A DNA stretch of 7,118 nt, taken from the NCBI GenBank assembly GCA_964523015.1, contig CAZFXN010000083.1, forward strand, positions 1-7,118, read 5' to 3'. Of the stretch, positions 5,453 to 7,118 are shown one piece after another; within the stretch, counting starts at the first letter, position 1, and each line of letters begins with the position of its first letter. The DNA is from JAWXBT01 sp964523015. GTDB lineage: Bacteria; Bdellovibrionota_C; UBA2361; J135. The notes under the pieces were generated by a model that saw nothing but the letters and a program-made list of their open reading frames with translations, ran no database searches and was not told the origin of the DNA. The translations under genes and the position numbers were made by a program.

Positions 5453-5480
5453 AAAAATCTTTTTAAATGCCTGGCAGCAT
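5451..5480 (-). terminator. possible weak terminator of asnS
   Basis: On the minus strand, 22 nt after the asnS stop codon, ATGC-TGCCAG-GCAT (5480-5467) can form a short stem. It is followed by TTAAAAAGATTTTTTA, an interrupted T-tract. The stem is only 4-5 bp, so this is tentative; the larger hairpin at 5420-5438 lies next in line. Confidence 0.3.
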
Positions 5481-5502
5481 CCCTAATTTATCTCTAATTT
5501 AG

Positions 5503-6891
5503 CTAAAACTTCGCGAATCCTGGAAATCGTGGGCATGGGATCACGTCTCTAATATTTTGCATGCCGGTTATGTACATAAGGAATCTTTCAAATCCGAGAC
5601 CAAATCCAGCGTGAGGCACTGTTCCAAATTTTCGAAGCTCTAAATACCACCACAGATCCTCCTCTTTAATGTTCTGAGCTTTAATCTTTTGTAGTAGAAC
5701 ATCATGACGCTCTTCACGTTGAGAGCCCCCGATAAGCTCACCAACGCGTGGTACTAACATATCCATAGCTCTGACAGTTTTACCGTCCTCATTAAGCCTC
5801 ATGTAAAAAGCCTTTATCTCCTTTGGATAATCAGTAACAAAAACTGGTCCATTAAAATGCTCATCAGTTAGAAATCTCTCATGCTCTGATTGTAGATCAA
5901 TTCCCCACTTCACTGGGTAATCAAACTTCTTATTACTTTTTTCTAAAATCTCAATTGCCTGAGTGTAAGTAATCCTTTCAAATTTAGATTGGGCAACTTT
6001 TTTTACTGCCTCGATGATCCCCTTTTCTATCCACTGATCAAAAAAGGCCATCTCTTCTGGGCAATGTTCTAAAACATAATTAATAAGGAATTTTACAAAA
6101 TCCTCGGCCAACGACATGTTATCGCTAAGATCATAAAACGACATCTCTGGCTCTATCATCCAAAACTCAGAGAGATGCCTAGTTGTGTTTGAATTTTCAG
6201 CTCTAAATGTCGGCCCAAATGTATAAATACAGGACAGGGCTGTTGCAAACATCTCCCCTTCAAGCTGTCCAGAAACTGTCAGGCTGGCTTCCTGTTTAAA
6301 AAAATCAGCATCATAATCAACCTTTCCATCTTTCATAGGTGGTTTAGCGGCATCAAGGGTTGATACACGAAACATCTGTCCAGCTCCTTCGCAGTCAGCG
6401 GTAGTAATAATTGGACTTGTCAAATAGTAAAATCCCCGTTGTTGAAAAAAAGTATGCACAGCCATTGCTGCTGCTGAACGCACACGAAAAACTGCTCCGT
6501 ATGTATTAGCCCGCGGTCGCAAATGAAGAATAGTTCTTAAAAATTCTAAAGAGTGCCCTTTTTTCTGTAGTGGATATTCTTCAGGATCAGCATCCCCTAA
6601 AACCTCTATCTCTAGTGCTTCAAAATCATAGGCCTGACCCTTTCCCTGAGATTTAATAAGGTTCCCTTTGACCTTTATGGAGGCTCCAGTTGTAAATCTA
6701 TCTTTATTCTCAATATAGCTACGAAGCTCAGGGTTTAGGACAACCTGAAGCCCTTTAACGGCAGTCCCGTCAGTAAGTTCAATAAATGCGACATTCTTTG
6801 ATTCTCGATAAGTTCTTATCCAGCCTGAGATTGTATACTCGCCTAGGCTTACCTTATCTCGATGAATCTCTCTTATTGTTACAATGTTCAT
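5503..6891 (-). CDS. asnS: asparaginyl-tRNA synthetase (AsnRS)
   Basis: This cytoplasmic class II aminoacyl-tRNA synthetase activates asparagine with ATP and charges tRNA-Asn. The 462-residue length matches bacterial AsnRS (about 466 in E. coli). An OB-fold anticodon-binding domain occupies about 18-98 (ISGWIRTYRESKNVAFIELTD). The class II catalytic core follows: motif 1 around 134-160 ending in TSP, motif 2 at about 224-247 (TFGPTFRAE with R230 and E232, then RHLSEFWMIEPE) and motif 3 GLGFERFL (431-438, R436). The AsnRS-type segment after VSTLD (176-180), the GELIGGSQREER stretch (384-395) and the C-terminal IPCPRFPG also fit. AsnRS is preferred over AspRS because of the short length, the missing GAD insertion domain and the IPCPRFPG end. 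The ATG at 6889-6891 begins directly before the OB domain; its ribosome site is weak. It is transcribed away from tRNA-Pro and converges with the HNH pseudogene. Nothing suggests damage. Its presence implies direct Asn-tRNA charging rather than sole reliance on the amidotransferase route. Confidence 0.97.
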   Translation of the reverse strand: MNIVTIREIHRDKVSLGEYTISGWIRTYRESKNVAFIELTDGTAVKGLQVVLNPELRSYIENKDRFTTGASIKVKGNLIKSQGKGQAYDFEALEIEVLGDADPEEYPLQKKGHSLEFLRTILHLRPRANTYGAVFRVRSAAAMAVHTFFQQRGFYYLTSPIITTADCEGAGQMFRVSTLDAAKPPMKDGKVDYDADFFKQEASLTVSGQLEGEMFATALSCIYTFGPTFRAENSNTTRHLSEFWMIEPEMSFYDLSDNMSLAEDFVKFLINYVLEHCPEEMAFFDQWIEKGIIEAVKKVAQSKFERITYTQAIEILEKSNKKFDYPVKWGIDLQSEHERFLTDEHFNGPVFVTDYPKEIKAFYMRLNEDGKTVRAMDMLVPRVGELIGGSQREERHDVLLQKIKAQNIKEEDLWWYLELRKFGTVPHAGFGLGFERFLMYITGMQNIRDVIPCPRFPGFAKF

Positions 6892-6933
6892 AATTTGACT
6901 TTAAAAGCGGGTTAAGAAAAGAAAACTTTTGGT

Positions 6934-6962
6934 ACAATAATATCGTTTTGAGCCAAAATCAA
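6934..6962 (-). promoter_or_regulatory. candidate asnS promoter
   Basis: On the minus strand TTGATT (6957-6962), a 17-bp spacer and TATTGT (6934-6939) match the sigma-70 pattern at 4 of 6 in each box. Transcription would start near 6927, leaving a leader of about 36 nt. No T-box or other aminoacyl-tRNA-sensing leader would fit in that length. Confidence 0.4.
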
Positions 6963-7000
6963 ACCGTAATGTGACGAATACCAAATAGTTATGTTCGCTA

Positions 7001-7029
7001 TTGATCGAAGACTCACTAGAATATAGAGT
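7001..7029 (+). promoter_or_regulatory. candidate tRNA-Pro promoter
   Basis: TTGATC (7001-7006), a 17-bp spacer and TAGAGT (7024-7029) precede the tRNA by 21 bp. A GC-rich stretch (CGACCGCC) at the expected discriminator is typical of stable-RNA promoters. A 15-bp spaced TATAGA (7022-7027) is an alternative -10. A GACTC/GAGTC inverted repeat (7010-7014, 7026-7030) overlaps the spacer and -10. Confidence 0.4.
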
Positions 7030-7050
7030 CGACCGCCTGTTAACTGTTTT

Positions 7051-7118
7051 CGGGGTGTAGCTCAGCCTGGCTAGAGCGCTAGTTTTGGGAACTAGAAGTC
7101 GGAGGTTCAAATCCTCTC
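7051..7118 (+). tRNA. tRNA-Pro (anticodon UGG), 3' end cut by window edge
   Basis: The gene starts with acceptor half CGGGGTG; an initial C is typical of bacterial tRNA-Pro. The D-arm has GCTC/GAGC. The anticodon stem CTAGT/ACTAG closes the loop TTTGGGA, with anticodon TGG at 7086-7088. The T-arm GGAGG-TTCAAAT-CCTCT is present, and only the acceptor 3' half (and any CCA) is missing beyond the window. UGG can read all four CCN codons when U34 is suitably modified. Confidence 0.95.

Noticed and set aside
6901..7110. 69-codon minus-strand frame upstream of asnS
   Set aside because: It runs through the tRNA-Pro gene and both candidate promoters and has no ribosome site or recognisable protein features.

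Overview
The window looks like an AT-rich Gram-negative bacterial chromosome. Two divergently oriented partial tRNA genes lie at its edges: tRNA-Arg(UCU) on the minus strand at the left and tRNA-Pro(UGG) on the plus strand at the right. Exported proteins with signal peptides, a eukaryotic-like Ser/Thr kinase and an HNH protein of the kind frequent in Bdellovibrio-like (former deltaproteobacterial) genomes are compatible with that group. The lineage is an inference; nothing here fixes the taxon.

Left part (1-1030): tRNA-Arg, then an unrecognised basic protein with a probable signal peptide (217-756). A 274-bp gap follows. It ends in a good candidate promoter (TTGACA/TATGGT) whose spacer holds a 7-bp inverted repeat resembling an operator.

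Centre (1031-4080): a tight three-gene plus-strand operon. The first gene is a complete transmembrane Ser/Thr kinase with a long Pro-rich linker and a C-terminal extracytoplasmic domain. The second starts 21 nt downstream and the third overlaps it by 4 nt. Both encode small exported proteins of unknown family with similar layouts: signal peptide, beta-rich part, one mature cysteine, helical tail. The likely logic is that the kinase senses an envelope state through its outer domain and the two exported proteins work with that domain. This is the most interesting unit and I do not recognise it as a named system.

Right-centre (4081-5502): a 384-bp intergenic stretch with several dyads and a 61-bp GC-rich island, then an HNH endonuclease-like gene interrupted by one in-frame TAA (codon 65). 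Almost identical hairpins (ACCGCCA-N3-TGGCGGT) lie on both sides of it, so the unit may be a decaying mobile or repeat-associated insertion.

Right part (5503-7118): intact asnS on the minus strand, full length with all class II motifs, and tRNA-Pro diverging from it. Housekeeping genes thus flank an accessory middle.
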